In this document: piece by piece, positions 45,524 to 54,967 of the stretch | Position numbering within the stretch: the stretch's first letter is position 1 | Layout: the number at the start of each line of letters is the position of its first letter | From: Burkholderiales bacterium | Lineage (GTDB): Bacteria > Pseudomonadota > Gammaproteobacteria > Burkholderiales > Nitrosomonadaceae | Direction of reading: 5' to 3' | Assembly: GCA_024235755.1 (NCBI GenBank) | Contig: JACKLV010000007.1 | Location: 62,001-126,000, forward strand | DNA length: 64,000 bases | Notes under the pieces: generated by a model | Seen by the model: only the letters and a program-made list of their open reading frames with translations | Databases searched by the model: none | What the model was told of the DNA's origin: nothing | Made by a program: the position numbers and the translations under genes

Positions 45524-46875
45524 ATCCATACTCAAATCCTTACGGGCAATTCAGCCCGCTGTTGACCGATCTGTACCAGCTAACAATGCTGCAAAGCTAT
45601 ATGGAGCACGGTATGGAAGACACAGCTGTCTTTGAAATGTTCATTCGTAAACTGCCAAGCGGGCGTAATTTCCTGGTTGCAGCCGGACTTGAACAGGTAC
45701 TGGATTATCTTGAGCATTTACGGTTTTCCGAGGAAGAGCTTGTCTGGCTTGCCACACGTTTTCCACCTCACGTAATCGAATATCTGGAAAAATTTCGATT
45801 TACCGGGGATGTGCATGCACTTCCGGAAAGCACGATTTTCTTCCCGAATGAACCGCTGATTCGAATTACAGCACCCCTGCCGCAGGCGCAACTGGTCGAA
45901 TCCCGGATAATTAATCTGATGCATTTCGAAACCCTGATCGCTTCCAAGGCCGCCCGTTCGGTACTGGTTGCGCCTGATAAAACACTGGTAGATTTTGGCA
46001 TGCGCCGGGCGCATGGCGCAGAAGCCGGACTCTTGGCCGCACGCGCTAGTTATCTTGCGGGATTCTCCGGTACTGCAACGGTGCTGGCCGGTGCTGTTTA
46101 CGACGTGCCACTGTACGGCACAATGGCCCATTCCTATATTCAGGCACATAATGATGAACTGGCTGCATTCGAGCACTTCGCACGGTCTCATCCGGACAAT
46201 ACCGTACTGCTCATTGATACGTACGATACCGAAAAAGCGGCGGAAAAAATTGTGGAGCTGACAAACAAACTTAGTCAGACTCACATCCACGGGGTTCGCT
46301 TGGATAGCGGGGATCTGGCACAACACGCACGCAATGTCCGCAGGATACTGGATCGGGGCGGCCTGAGTGAAACCACTATTTTCGCCAGCGGCAATATCGA
46401 CGAACATCGCCTGCACGCACTAATACAGTCTGGCGCACCGATTGATGGATTTGGCATCGGCACGGCGCTGGATATATCCAGTGATGCGCCTGCACTCGAT
46501 TGCGCATACAAACTTCAGGAATACGCCGGCAAACCGCGCCGCAAACATTCGGAAGGAAAAGCGACCTGGCCTGGAAGAAAACAGGTGCTGCGCAACTATG
46601 ATGCTTACAATCGCCTGACGGGCGATATTGTAGTGCTGGAAGATGAGCTTTCGCAGACGGGCAAGCCCTTGATCAAGCAATTCATGCAGGAGGGGCAGCG
46701 CGTTCAGGAAAAAATATCACTGCATGATATTCGTCACAATGCGTTATCGAACTATTCCCAATTGCCGAATGCCATGACGCTTTTGGATCCCGCGCCCGAG
46801 TATCCTGTCAGGATTTCTGAGAAAATACAAAAACTGGCTGATCAGCTGGATGCCGATCACGCTGTAGAACCCTAG
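45520..46875 (+). CDS. pncB: Nicotinate phosphoribosyltransferase
   Basis: Joins nicotinate and PRPP to give nicotinate mononucleotide, the step after pncA. The 451-residue protein has 'LLTDLYQLTMLQSYMEHGM', 'AVFEMFIRKLPSGRNFLVAAGLEQVLDYL' in part, 'GMRRAHGAEAGLLAARASYLAGFSGT' and 'LIDTYDTEKAAEKI', then 'GVRLDSGDLAQHARNVRRILD' and 'SGNIDEHRLHAL'. All are family signatures. Length is normal. Confidence 0.96.
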   Translation: MNPYSNPYGQFSPLLTDLYQLTMLQSYMEHGMEDTAVFEMFIRKLPSGRNFLVAAGLEQVLDYLEHLRFSEEELVWLATRFPPHVIEYLEKFRFTGDVHALPESTIFFPNEPLIRITAPLPQAQLVESRIINLMHFETLIASKAARSVLVAPDKTLVDFGMRRAHGAEAGLLAARASYLAGFSGTATVLAGAVYDVPLYGTMAHSYIQAHNDELAAFEHFARSHPDNTVLLIDTYDTEKAAEKIVELTNKLSQTHIHGVRLDSGDLAQHARNVRRILDRGGLSETTIFASGNIDEHRLHALIQSGAPIDGFGIGTALDISSDAPALDCAYKLQEYAGKPRRKHSEGKATWPGRKQVLRNYDAYNRLTGDIVVLEDELSQTGKPLIKQFMQEGQRVQEKISLHDIRHNALSNYSQLPNAMTLLDPAPEYPVRISEKIQKLADQLDADHAVEP

Positions 46876-46931
46876 CAATCCAACGATAAATCAAAAAGAC
46901 CTGGGCAACTCTGATCGCTCATCGAATCGTT

Positions 46932-47381
46932 TCAAGCAACCCGGTCAAGCGTCCATCTGACAATTTCCTCACTGCTCATCGCGCCTGATTGATGCGCTAC
47001 CGCATTGCCATGCTGGAACAATACCAGCGCAGGAATACTGCGAATACCGATTTGCGCACTGAGTGTCTGTTCAATCTCGGTATTCACTTTGGCCAGAATA
47101 ACACGCGGTTCCAGCTGAACCGCAGCCAATGCAAACTGAGGCGCCATTGCCTTGCAGGGGCCGCACCAAGGTGCCCAGAAATCTACCAGCATCGGAAATT
47201 CATTGCGACTGATATGTTTCTGAAATGCTGCTGTCGTCAGCTCCAGCGGCTGGCCATCAAAAAGCAACTGGTGACAATTACCACATTTCGGCCGGTCTTC
47301 GAGCCGCGCAGAGGGTATTCGATTGATGGCCTCACAGTGCCGACAAACAATGTGAAACGATTCACGCACTATTTTCTCCAA
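46932..47381 (-). CDS. trxC: Thioredoxin 2, zinc-binding type
   Basis: A 149-residue protein with an N-terminal zinc finger of two Cys pairs ('CRHCEAIN', 'CGNCHQL') and a thioredoxin domain with 'DFWAPWCGPCKAMAP' and the cis-Pro 'IRSIPALVLF'. This layout defines TrxC, a cytoplasmic disulfide reductase linked to oxidative stress. It is convergent with pncB. Confidence 0.93.
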   Translation of the reverse strand: MEKIVRESFHIVCRHCEAINRIPSARLEDRPKCGNCHQLLFDGQPLELTTAAFQKHISRNEFPMLVDFWAPWCGPCKAMAPQFALAAVQLEPRVILAKVNTEIEQTLSAQIGIRSIPALVLFQHGNAVAHQSGAMSSEEIVRWTLDRVA

Positions 47382-47688
47382 TTGTAATAATCATAGTCAT
47401 TCAACCATACAATTTCCAAGTCAACTGCAAAATTTATGGCGCTTGCCGATAAAATTGCTGCGCATCTCGGAATCCACTGCACTTCAATCACATTGTAAAG
47501 TCGAAAAAACATTCCATTAAATTACTGACGGATCGTCAAGATGTGTCAAATTTTCCGCTGTGATGCTTAAAATAAAACAATAAACAAAATAATCAATTAC
47601 TTATACAAATTTTCGATTCGACAACAGATTGTGTTTAATCATCGAACATTTATATTACAATGAAACGAACACAACAAACGGAGAACAA
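47382..47688. other. Gene-free region between trxC and a small gene
   Basis: About 307 AT-rich bases with no credible gene. It must hold the trxC promoter on the minus strand and a promoter for the 49-codon gene; a candidate for the latter is listed at 47629-47658. Confidence 0.4.
47629..47658 (+). promoter_or_regulatory. Candidate promoter for the 49-residue gene
   Basis: TTGTGT at 47629 and TATTAC at 47653 lie 18 bases apart, about 30 bases before the ATG. Both hexamers are imperfect. Confidence 0.28.
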
Positions 47689-47838
47689 ATGAAAGTTGAA
47701 GTGACAGTTGAATTAGATATCAACTTATCGAAGGTTAGCATAGCAGATATCAAAAAAATCCTGGAAGAGCTGATCAATGCCGAAAAAATTGATGCTTTGG
47801 AAACGGTAAGCATAAAAGACATCAAAATAGGAAAATGA
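47689..47838 (+). CDS. Small hypothetical protein, 49 residues
   Basis: The ATG at 47689 follows ACGGAGA and is preferred over an in-frame ATG at 47629 that overlaps the candidate promoter. The product is a strand-helix-strand mini-protein: 'KVEVTVELDINLSKVSI', then an amphipathic helix 'IKKILEELINAEKID' and a final 'SIKDIKIGK'. It is rich in Ile, Lys and Glu. No family recognised. The clear ribosome site and regular pattern support a real gene. Confidence 0.5.
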   Translation: MKVEVTVELDINLSKVSIADIKKILEELINAEKIDALETVSIKDIKIGK

Positions 47839-48057
47839 TCTCCTACCAAGGTTTCATCCAAAGCTTCATCACTAATAAGTCTAGGGATAGACTGTCTCTT
47901 ACAAATTGAAGCAAACCATCATATGTTAATGAAGTCTTTTAGCTTTCATTCTATTATGATCTAAAAGTAGACTATCATAACAACTGTGCTAGAGCTGTTA
48001 TTTAAGAGAGATATAATCAATTTCCATTTGCATTTTGCTTAAAAGGAAGAAAAAATA

Positions 48058-48276
48058 ATGTGTAAACAACTTAGGTTAATATTGATTTTGCTAGTATTTT
48101 GCACAGTTACTGGTTGTGCACTGCTGGTAGGAGCCGGTGCCGCCGGCGGCGCTTATGAATATCAAAACAAACAGCAATTGGATGAACTGGAAAAGGAATT
48201 CAGTGAAGGCAGGATCAGTCGCGAAGAATACTTGAACCGAAAAAAACAAATAAATGAAGGATCTGCTGTTTACTGA
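48058..48276 (+). CDS. Small SHOCT-like lipoprotein
   Basis: A 72-residue product with a signal peptide and lipobox VTGC (Cys20), a glycine/alanine-rich stretch ('LLVGAGAAGGAYEY') and a C-terminal SHOCT-like helix-turn-helix ('LDELEKEFSEGRISREEYLNRKKQI'). SHOCT is a short oligomerisation motif. AAAAGGAAG precedes the ATG. It begins a group of lipoprotein/envelope genes up to 50395. Confidence 0.72.
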   Translation: MCKQLRLILILLVFCTVTGCALLVGAGAAGGAYEYQNKQQLDELEKEFSEGRISREEYLNRKKQINEGSAVY

Positions 48277-48331
48277 CACAGTGTGCTAATGAATCGAACT
48301 TACTATGTCAATCATTTGAGGAGAAGCTGTG

Positions 48332-48739
48332 ATGGATATCATTTACATAAATCATAAAAGTAGCGTCAATGGATTAAAGCGATTTTCAGGTATGGCCAAA
48401 TTCATTTGGATAACTATTGTTTGTTTCGGGTTTGCAGGTTGTGGAAGTACTCCGGTCAGTGAGAGCCGCTATACCAGTGTTCAAAAACAAATCAAAGAAG
48501 CCGAAGATTTGCACGCAAGTAAAATTGCAGGAGGAGAACTTTATGAAGCACAAAAAAAATTTGAAGACGCACGTAAAGCAGATAATGATGGTAAACGTAA
48601 AAAAGCGCTTCGGCTGCTTAAAGAATCTGAATTACACGCTCAATTAGCAGAAACAAAAGCAATGCGTACACGCGCGCAAAAAATGCTGGATGAAATCAAT
48701 AAGGGATTAGAAACGCTAGAAAATGAAATGTCCCGTTAA
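48332..48739 (+). CDS. DUF4398-like lipoprotein
   Basis: The ATG at 48332 is eight bases from GAGGAG; a GTG one codon earlier is less well placed. The protein (about 135 residues) has a long leader with a lipobox-like FAGC and then a helical domain with 'IKEAEDLHASKIAGGELYEAQ' and 'KKALRLLKESELHAQLAETKA', typical of DUF4398. The same helical unit forms the front part of the OmpA-type protein downstream, so the two genes look related. A peptidoglycan- or outer-membrane-associated role is inferred. Confidence 0.7.
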   Translation: MDIIYINHKSSVNGLKRFSGMAKFIWITIVCFGFAGCGSTPVSESRYTSVQKQIKEAEDLHASKIAGGELYEAQKKFEDARKADNDGKRKKALRLLKESELHAQLAETKAMRTRAQKMLDEINKGLETLENEMSR

Positions 48740-48920
48740 CAAACTGTTGAAACAGTATCCATCCGCATCCGCATTGCTGCGATATTAAAAATAGAATCAA
48801 CGTATTCATTAAACTGCTTCGAATACGTTTTTTAACAGCCTGTTAATCATAATCTTTACAAACTTAGCATTTTATTTACAGCGAAATCGTTTCAAAAGCC
48901 AACCAAATCAGGAGGCCATT

Positions 48921-49730
48921 ATGATGAGTAATTTTAAAGTAAGTTTTTTAACTTTGTTGTTGACTTCATTTTTAATCTCATGTGCTAGCAATCCGCCAAA
49001 CCAGACTCTGATCGACGCTGAAAACAGGTATAAATCGGCACAGATGATTGAGGGAATTCAGAATTCGGATGCGCAAAGCATGGGAGAAGCGAAAGAGGCA
49101 CTTAATAAAGCAAAAAAACTGCAGACTGATAACGAATCACCAGCTCTAGTTGAGCACTTTGCTTTTGTTTCCATCAAAAAAACGGAAATTGCGGAAGAAC
49201 GGCATCGCCTAAGACAAATTGAGCAAGAAACGGAACAAGCGAAGGATAAACGCCAACAACTCATGCTCGAAAATAAAGCAAATGAACTCAGAAACGCCAA
49301 ATTGGAAGCCTTGAAACTTGCTTCTCAACTCGAGTCATTAAAGGCAGAACAGACCGAACGCGGCATAATTATGACGTTGGAGAACATTCTTTTTGAATTT
49401 AGCAGCGCCCGACTACAACCAGGCGGTGAAACGACTGTCACACGCATCGCTGATTATCTCAACAATTATCCAAATCGCTACATACTGATTGAAGGTTTTA
49501 CTGATAGCGTTGGCAGCGAAGCATACAATCAAAAACTCTCTAGACAACGCGCAGAATCGGTACAGCATTCTTTGATAAGACATGGCGTAAATCCCCGCCG
49601 CATCAGCGTAGCTGGCCTGGGAGAAGCCTATCCTGTGGCGCCTAATACGACTGAAACCGGCAGACAACAAAACAGAAGGGTCGAAATAGTAATAGCGAAT
49701 GAAGACGGCAAACCGATTTTAAATCGTTGA
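48921..49730 (+). CDS. OmpA-family lipoprotein with DUF4398-like N-terminus
   Basis: A 269-residue protein with AGGAGG upstream, a lipobox (LISC, Cys21), a helical DUF4398-like region with coiled coil (about 30-145) and an OmpA C-terminal domain. The latter opens with 'LENILFEFSSARLQPGGE' and carries 'ILIEGFTDSVGSEAYNQKLSRQRAE' (cut here) and 'RISVAGLGEAYPVAPN...GRQQNRRVEI', the peptidoglycan-binding signature. It should tether the outer membrane to the cell wall. It shares its first half with the preceding small lipoprotein. Confidence 0.87.
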   Translation: MMSNFKVSFLTLLLTSFLISCASNPPNQTLIDAENRYKSAQMIEGIQNSDAQSMGEAKEALNKAKKLQTDNESPALVEHFAFVSIKKTEIAEERHRLRQIEQETEQAKDKRQQLMLENKANELRNAKLEALKLASQLESLKAEQTERGIIMTLENILFEFSSARLQPGGETTVTRIADYLNNYPNRYILIEGFTDSVGSEAYNQKLSRQRAESVQHSLIRHGVNPRRISVAGLGEAYPVAPNTTETGRQQNRRVEIVIANEDGKPILNR

Positions 49731-49789
49731 CCCTTGTTATAGCCATAAAATATCTGGCGCACGCTGACTAAATACGAGAAAAATTAATC

Positions 49790-50395
49790 ATGCACAATGT
49801 AAGAATTGGCGCGCTGCTTGCAGTTTTTTTTTGGCCTAGTCTGGTGTTTTCCGCCGAACAACCGCATGTTGCGGAAATCGCAAAAAACAAGGCAAAAACT
49901 TTAGAACAAGGAATTGTGACCGATGCTGAAAACCCATCCTCATCCAGCACTATCACAAAAACCGAAGCACGGGCAGTCGACCCTGATGGCAAAAAATCCT
50001 TGAATGACCCGATTACATGTCTTTCAAGAACTATATACTGGGAAGCCAGAGGTCAAAAAACTGCAGAAATGGAAGCCATTGCCAGCGTCGTTATGAATCG
50101 ATTAAGTCATTCCGATTTTCCCGACACCATTTGCGATGTTGTCACTGAAGGTAGTGAACAAGGTACTTGCCAATTTTCGTGGTGGTGTGACGGCCACCCT
50201 GATAAAGCTGACGAGGAATCTTATACTATCGCCAAAGAAATAGCGCGCAGGGCGCTGAATCAGCAGCTAACTGATCGTACACAAGGTGCAACTTTTTTCC
50301 ATCACCGCGAAATTTCACCTGAATGGTCAACGAAATTTATCAAAACATTTGAGATTGGGGCACATATTTTCTATAAACCTGAGGCTACAGAATAA
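49790..50395 (+). CDS. SleB-like cell wall hydrolase
   Basis: A 201-residue protein with a signal peptide (about 1-22), a polar linker and a hydrolase domain (Hydrolase_2/SleB): 'CLSRTIYWEARGQKTAEMEAIASVVMNRL' in order, with the catalytic Glu in 'YWEARG', then 'CQFSWWCDG'. Such domains cut peptidoglycan in spore cortex lysis and in many Gram-negatives. It follows the OmpA lipoprotein by 59 bases on the same strand. Confidence 0.83.
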   Translation: MHNVRIGALLAVFFWPSLVFSAEQPHVAEIAKNKAKTLEQGIVTDAENPSSSSTITKTEARAVDPDGKKSLNDPITCLSRTIYWEARGQKTAEMEAIASVVMNRLSHSDFPDTICDVVTEGSEQGTCQFSWWCDGHPDKADEESYTIAKEIARRALNQQLTDRTQGATFFHHREISPEWSTKFIKTFEIGAHIFYKPEATE

Positions 50396-50579
50396 CTAAT
50401 ACTTTATTCATGGATCATGGATATTGCAGGATTTAGTGAGCGTGTCACTGTTGCATGTTGAGGCAATGCTGCTGAAAGCCGATCACTCAATCAATATCAA
50501 TTGGTGATCAGCCTCAGTAAGATTTAATTTCGAAACCGGTCAAGCTTCTACGGCTTCTGAATCGTTTCGTACTTTACAA

Positions 50580-50939
50580 TTAATATCCGCCGCTAGATTG
50601 TGCTTTTTCTTCAATATCATCGCCGGCATCCTCAATTTCATCGCCGGCATCTTCGAGAGCGTCTCCTACTTCTTCCATTGTTTGATCAGCTTCTTCCATG
50701 GCATTATCCATGGCTTCACTTGCTTCCTCTGTAGCACTATCCATAGTGTCGCCAGCTTCTTCGGTAGCATCGTCAAATGCACTGCTGACTTCATCGGCTG
50801 CATCACTCAAAGCTTCCTTTGCACTCTCAATGCCCCGATCTATCGATTCACCAATACTTTCGGCCGAATCCCGATCACCACAGCTTGTTACAAAGAAAGC
50901 CAAAACAACAAACGAAAGTATCCATAAAATTCTATTCAT
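50580..50939 (-). CDS. Acidic alpha-helical lipoprotein
   Basis: The Met at 50939 sits seven bases from AGGGG; a Met six bases upstream overlaps this site. A signal peptide ends in a lipobox (VTSC). The mature part is about 95 residues of repeated Glu/Asp/Ala units ('EEASEAMDNAMEEADQTMEE' in style) that should form a long acidic coiled helix. There is no recognised domain. It may coat or space the envelope. The gene is convergent with the SleB-like gene. Confidence 0.65.
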   Translation of the reverse strand: MNRILWILSFVVLAFFVTSCGDRDSAESIGESIDRGIESAKEALSDAADEVSSAFDDATEEAGDTMDSATEEASEAMDNAMEEADQTMEEVGDALEDAGDEIEDAGDDIEEKAQSSGGY

Positions 50940-51275
50940 GACCATTCCCCTTTTGTAAAAAAGTATTAATGACGATTTAATGCATGCTTAGTTTAAAATC
51001 CAACCCAGAAAGTATAAGCAGCTTATAAGAAATTGTTTACATATCGAAAACATTCAGTTCTGAAGTTTACATTGATTATCTTAACATTCACCTGTTAACT
51101 TCAGCAAATTGTCAGAAATATTTAAAAAACAATTTTTAATCTTCTATCCTACAAACTACCAGGACTGAAATGAACGGTTGCTTGCGTTGCGTGACATAAT
51201 AATTGTTACAGGCTGCCAGCCTTTTACGGTAGCAAAGTTATGCGTTGGCTCTGAAATTGATTAAATAAATTGCAG
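50940..51275. other. Gene-free AT-rich region
   Basis: About 335 bases between the acidic lipoprotein and the AbgT-type transporter gene end. It holds the lipoprotein promoter on the minus strand. No gene, repeat or clear terminator was recognised. Confidence 0.4.
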
Positions 51276-52820
51276 TTACGGATAGATATAATTCGATTGA
51301 ATGCCAAGCGGCAGACCTGTAGACATATACAACAACAAAAATAACGTCCAGATAATGAGAAATGTGATCGAATATGGCAACATCATCGCCGTTACCGTAC
51401 CGATACCTGCATGCTTCACGTAACGCTGGCAATACACCACCACAAGTGGAAAATACGGCAACAAAGGTGTGATGATATTGGTACTTGAATCGCCGATACG
51501 GTAGGCAGCTTGCGTCAAATCAGGTGAAATGCCGAGCTGCATCAGCATGGGCACAAAGATCGATGCGAGCAGTCCCCATTTTGCGCTGGCCGATCCGACA
51601 AAAAGATTAATGAATGCCGTGATCAACACAACCCCGACAATCGTAATAGTCGAAGGCATCGCCAAAGTCTTTAATAAAGCAGCTCCCTGCAGGGCGAGCA
51701 GAACGCCCAAATTGGACTGACCGAAGGCATAGACAAACTGGGCGATAAAGAACATGATTACGAGGTAATAAGCCATCTGGTGCATGGCTTTAGTCATGCC
51801 ATCAATAATGTCTTTGGCGCTTTTTACGGTACCAGCCACAATACCGTACACACAACCTGGTAGTATAAACATCAGAAAAATCAGCGAAACGATTGAACGC
51901 ATGATCGGCGCCGTGCCAGAGGTAAGATCGCCTGTCACATCCCGCCATGGTGATTCAGACGGCAAAGCCGTCGCAAACACGACAACAAGACTCAGCAAAA
52001 AAACAACACCCGCTGCACGCAGCCCCTTGTTTTCGTGTGGTTCCAGCGCTCGCATCACGGGCAAGTCACCGATGCAATCCTGAAACGCGGTATGCTTCAG
52101 GCGCGGCTCAACGATTTTTTCTGTTACGTACCAGCCAAACCCGATAATCAAAACGGATGAAGCTGTCGTAAAAAAATAGTTGTTAAGCGGATTGAGTATG
52201 ATATCAGGGTCAAGAATCTGAGCACCGGCCTGCGACAGGCCCTGCAGTAATGGGTCAAGCGATGAGGGTACAAAGTTCGCTGAAAAACCGCCGGAGACAC
52301 CCGCAAAAGCCGCAGCAATACCAACCAAAGGGTGCCTCCCGGCGGCATAAAATATTACTCCACCCAGCGGTATAACCAGCACGTAACCGGCATCAACAGC
52401 AGAATGACTGACGATACCAGCGCAAATAATCATCGGCGTCAATAACCGTTTGGGTGTAACGCCCAATAATGCCCGTAATGCGGAATTAATAAAGCCTGTG
52501 TGCTCAGCAACACCGATTCCAAGCATTGCCACGAGCACAACACCCACCGGATGGAAATGCGAAAAATTTGTCACCATAACCGACAGAAACTCGGTTATAG
52601 CTGCGCCGGACAGCAGATTATGGATAACAAGCGGAGCATCCGTACGCGGATCGATGACATCGAACGATAAATGCGAAAGCAACCACGACAGTATCCAAAC
52701 AACAAACAACAGCCCGACAAACAGCATCGCCGGGTCGGGCAGTTTGTTGCCTATTCGTTCAACTGTTTCCAGTATACGTGCTGTAAGACCAGAATTTTTC
52801 TGTTGTGCATCTTCAGACAT
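51276..52820 (-). CDS. AbgT family transporter
   Basis: A 514-residue membrane protein with about 12 helices and the AbgT pattern: N-terminal 'RIGNKLPDPAMLFVGLL', 'GIGVAEHTGFINSALRALLG', 'SHSAVDAGYVLVIPLGGVIF' and near the C-terminus 'FVGSASAKWGLLASIFVPML'. Family members carry p-aminobenzoyl-glutamate or export sulfonamides; the substrate here is unknown. No operon partner: the next gene (ArgE-type) lies 142 bases upstream on the same strand. Confidence 0.88.
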   Translation of the reverse strand: MSEDAQQKNSGLTARILETVERIGNKLPDPAMLFVGLLFVVWILSWLLSHLSFDVIDPRTDAPLVIHNLLSGAAITEFLSVMVTNFSHFHPVGVVLVAMLGIGVAEHTGFINSALRALLGVTPKRLLTPMIICAGIVSHSAVDAGYVLVIPLGGVIFYAAGRHPLVGIAAAFAGVSGGFSANFVPSSLDPLLQGLSQAGAQILDPDIILNPLNNYFFTTASSVLIIGFGWYVTEKIVEPRLKHTAFQDCIGDLPVMRALEPHENKGLRAAGVVFLLSLVVVFATALPSESPWRDVTGDLTSGTAPIMRSIVSLIFLMFILPGCVYGIVAGTVKSAKDIIDGMTKAMHQMAYYLVIMFFIAQFVYAFGQSNLGVLLALQGAALLKTLAMPSTITIVGVVLITAFINLFVGSASAKWGLLASIFVPMLMQLGISPDLTQAAYRIGDSSTNIITPLLPYFPLVVVYCQRYVKHAGIGTVTAMMLPYSITFLIIWTLFLLLYMSTGLPLGIQSNYIYP

Positions 52821-52962
52821 GTCAATCCTTTGTTATCTCAACAGATTTTGACTTACCTGATATCTTCGTCATTTGCATTACTCGAAGAAACCACGTGCGG
52901 CTGAAGCAAAACCACCGCCAATCGAATATAACCAACTGATTCTGTAAATTTCCCGTTTTTAA

Positions 52963-54129
52963 CTACAGGCAATGCTCAGCGATAAGTTTAGCCAAAATAT
53001 CTACACAGGGCTGAATGCTTGACAGTTCGAGATATTCATCGGGTTGATGCGCCTGGGCAATATTGCCTGGACCGAGGATAACCGTATCAATGCCAAGCTT
53101 TGTCAGATAAGGGCCTTCGGTACAAAATGCGACAGCATGTGCAGCTGCATGACTATACAGTTCGCAGCTTTTGACGATGCGAGAGTCTTTAGCCGTCAGC
53201 ATGGGGGGCGTTCCCTGCTTTAGTGGAAAAAATTCCCAATCTATTTCCGTGCCTGCGAGCAACGTTTTTAAACGCGTATGCAGTTCGTCATGCAAAGATT
53301 GAACATCCATGCCCGGCAACAGGCGAATATCGAAGTGTACTTCACACTGATCGCAGATACGGTTGGGGTTATCGCCACCTTGGATATGGCCGAGATTCAG
53401 CGTGGGCACCGGCACGGCAAAGCGGTTATCTTGATAGCGGCGCTGCAAATCATCCCGCCAGCATATTAATTCTCCCAGCACCTGATGCATGAATTCCATC
53501 GCATTCAAACCCAGTGCCGGATTGCTGGAATGTCCGCCCCGTCCGATCAGCCGTATGCCGTTCATGATCATGCCTTTATGAGCATTGACAGGCTTGAGTC
53601 CGGTCGGCTCACCGATGACTGCAGAGCGCACCGGCAGACTCGTTTCCTGTATCAGCATAGCGGCACCCTCCATTGAGCTTTCTTCATCGGCTGTCGCCAA
53701 TACAACCAGCGGTTGTTTGAATCGGGATGCATCAAATCGTTTAAATGCCTCGATGATCAGTGCGAAGAAACTCTTCATGTCGGTCGTGCCAAGTCCGTAC
53801 AAACGATTTTCCTGTTCAGTTAACCGAAAAGGATGAAATCGCCAGAATTTCTCTTCGCACGGTACCGTATCGGTATGCCCCGCCAACATTATTCCTTGGT
53901 TTTTTCCATGCTCCTGCGCAGGCCCAATGGTCGCAATCAGATTCGCTTTATGCGGTTGTCGAGGCAACGGCATGACCTGCACCGTAAAGCCGAGCGCCTC
54001 GTACCAACAGGCCAATAAATCGATTACCGCGCGATTGCTGGTGTCGAATGACGGATTAACACTGCTCATCGAAGGTATGGCAATAAGCTGATGCAGCATG
54101 CTCATGAGGTTGGGTGTGCTTTTTTTCAT
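52963..54129 (-). CDS. argE: Acetylornithine deacetylase
   Basis: A 388-residue M20 metallopeptidase-family enzyme that removes acetyl from N-acetylornithine in arginine synthesis. Metal ligands are visible in 'LAGHTDTVPCE', 'GTTDMKSFFA', 'ADEESSMEGA' and 'GEPTGLKPVNAHKG', and the final 'GPGNIAQAHQPDEY' supplies the last His. These motifs fit ArgE better than DapE or peptidases, and the length is typical. Related M20 deacetylases cannot be fully excluded. Confidence 0.88.
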   Translation of the reverse strand: MKKSTPNLMSMLHQLIAIPSMSSVNPSFDTSNRAVIDLLACWYEALGFTVQVMPLPRQPHKANLIATIGPAQEHGKNQGIMLAGHTDTVPCEEKFWRFHPFRLTEQENRLYGLGTTDMKSFFALIIEAFKRFDASRFKQPLVVLATADEESSMEGAAMLIQETSLPVRSAVIGEPTGLKPVNAHKGMIMNGIRLIGRGGHSSNPALGLNAMEFMHQVLGELICWRDDLQRRYQDNRFAVPVPTLNLGHIQGGDNPNRICDQCEVHFDIRLLPGMDVQSLHDELHTRLKTLLAGTEIDWEFFPLKQGTPPMLTAKDSRIVKSCELYSHAAAHAVAFCTEGPYLTKLGIDTVILGPGNIAQAHQPDEYLELSSIQPCVDILAKLIAEHCL

Positions 54130-54234
54130 GATTGTTGTCTGTACTCAAGACTATCCGAAAGCAGCAGCTTCGAAAAAAACAAGGTCGCGATCTTCCTGCA
54201 GCGCACCTTCTGCAATGAAATCTTAAAATAGCGA

Positions 54235-54795
54235 CTAAGGGTTGACCGCCAAGGATTCCAGATATTCGACCTTAACTTTCCCGAGTCCTTGTTTATCCAG
54301 CCCTATTTTTTTTGCGGCACCATGAGACAGATCAATTAATCGGTTTTTCTTAAATGGGCCGCGATCATTGACCACGACATCCACCGAACGCCCATTACGC
54401 AAATTGGTTACCCGCACTTTGGTCGGTAACGGTAAGGTTTTATGCGCGGCTGTTAATCCATGCGGATTAAAGCGCGTACCCATAGCGGTCCGGTTACCGG
54501 ATTCCGAACCATACCAAGAGGCGATTCCATGTTCACTGTAACCCGTTGCGGACCGCATTGGATGATACGTTTTGCCTCTCACTGTGTAAGACCTGTTATA
54601 CGGCGCGTTTGATGGCTGTGGCGGCTGCACTTTAACCGCCGTTCTCGGTACAGGCGGTTTTATTGGTGACGTGCAACCTGTAAAAAGAAAAGCGATTATA
54701 GCCAAAAAGATAACTAAATTAATAGGTTGACTATTTTTCCCTTTTAATTGCCATACCAGTGGCGGAATAACCCGCTTTTGAATTGTGTTCATCAT
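54235..54795 (-). CDS. rlpA: Septal ring lytic transglycosylase RlpA family lipoprotein
   Basis: The start is uncertain: Met codons at 54864, 54828, 54795 and 54792 are in frame and none has a strong ribosome site; 54795 gives the shortest normal leader. A membrane segment ends in a lipobox (FTGC). The double-psi barrel domain has 'GIASWYGSESGNRTAMGTRF', 'LTAAHKTLPLPTKVRVTNL' and 'VVNDRGPF', all family signatures. RlpA acts on glycan strands without stem peptides at the septum. There is no SPOR domain, so this is a short form. Confidence 0.85.
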   Translation of the reverse strand: MMNTIQKRVIPPLVWQLKGKNSQPINLVIFLAIIAFLFTGCTSPIKPPVPRTAVKVQPPQPSNAPYNRSYTVRGKTYHPMRSATGYSEHGIASWYGSESGNRTAMGTRFNPHGLTAAHKTLPLPTKVRVTNLRNGRSVDVVVNDRGPFKKNRLIDLSHGAAKKIGLDKQGLGKVKVEYLESLAVNP

Positions 54796-54967
54796 TTTTG
54801 AATCATACTCGTTGTACATAAAGTTCATTAACCGTTTTCCGCTCCAGAGAATGTGTGTACACATGAAGTCGCGGCTATACTATACTGAATAACTTTTATT
54901 CAGGTCGTGTCTATAGGTACTTTTACTACAAGTTTTACTCGAAGATCAAGTAGATTCAGGAATGAAT

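Noticed and set aside
45718..46416. A 232-codon minus-strand frame inside pncB
   Set aside because: It is antisense to conserved pncB motifs and its product is low in hydrophobic pattern and matches no family.
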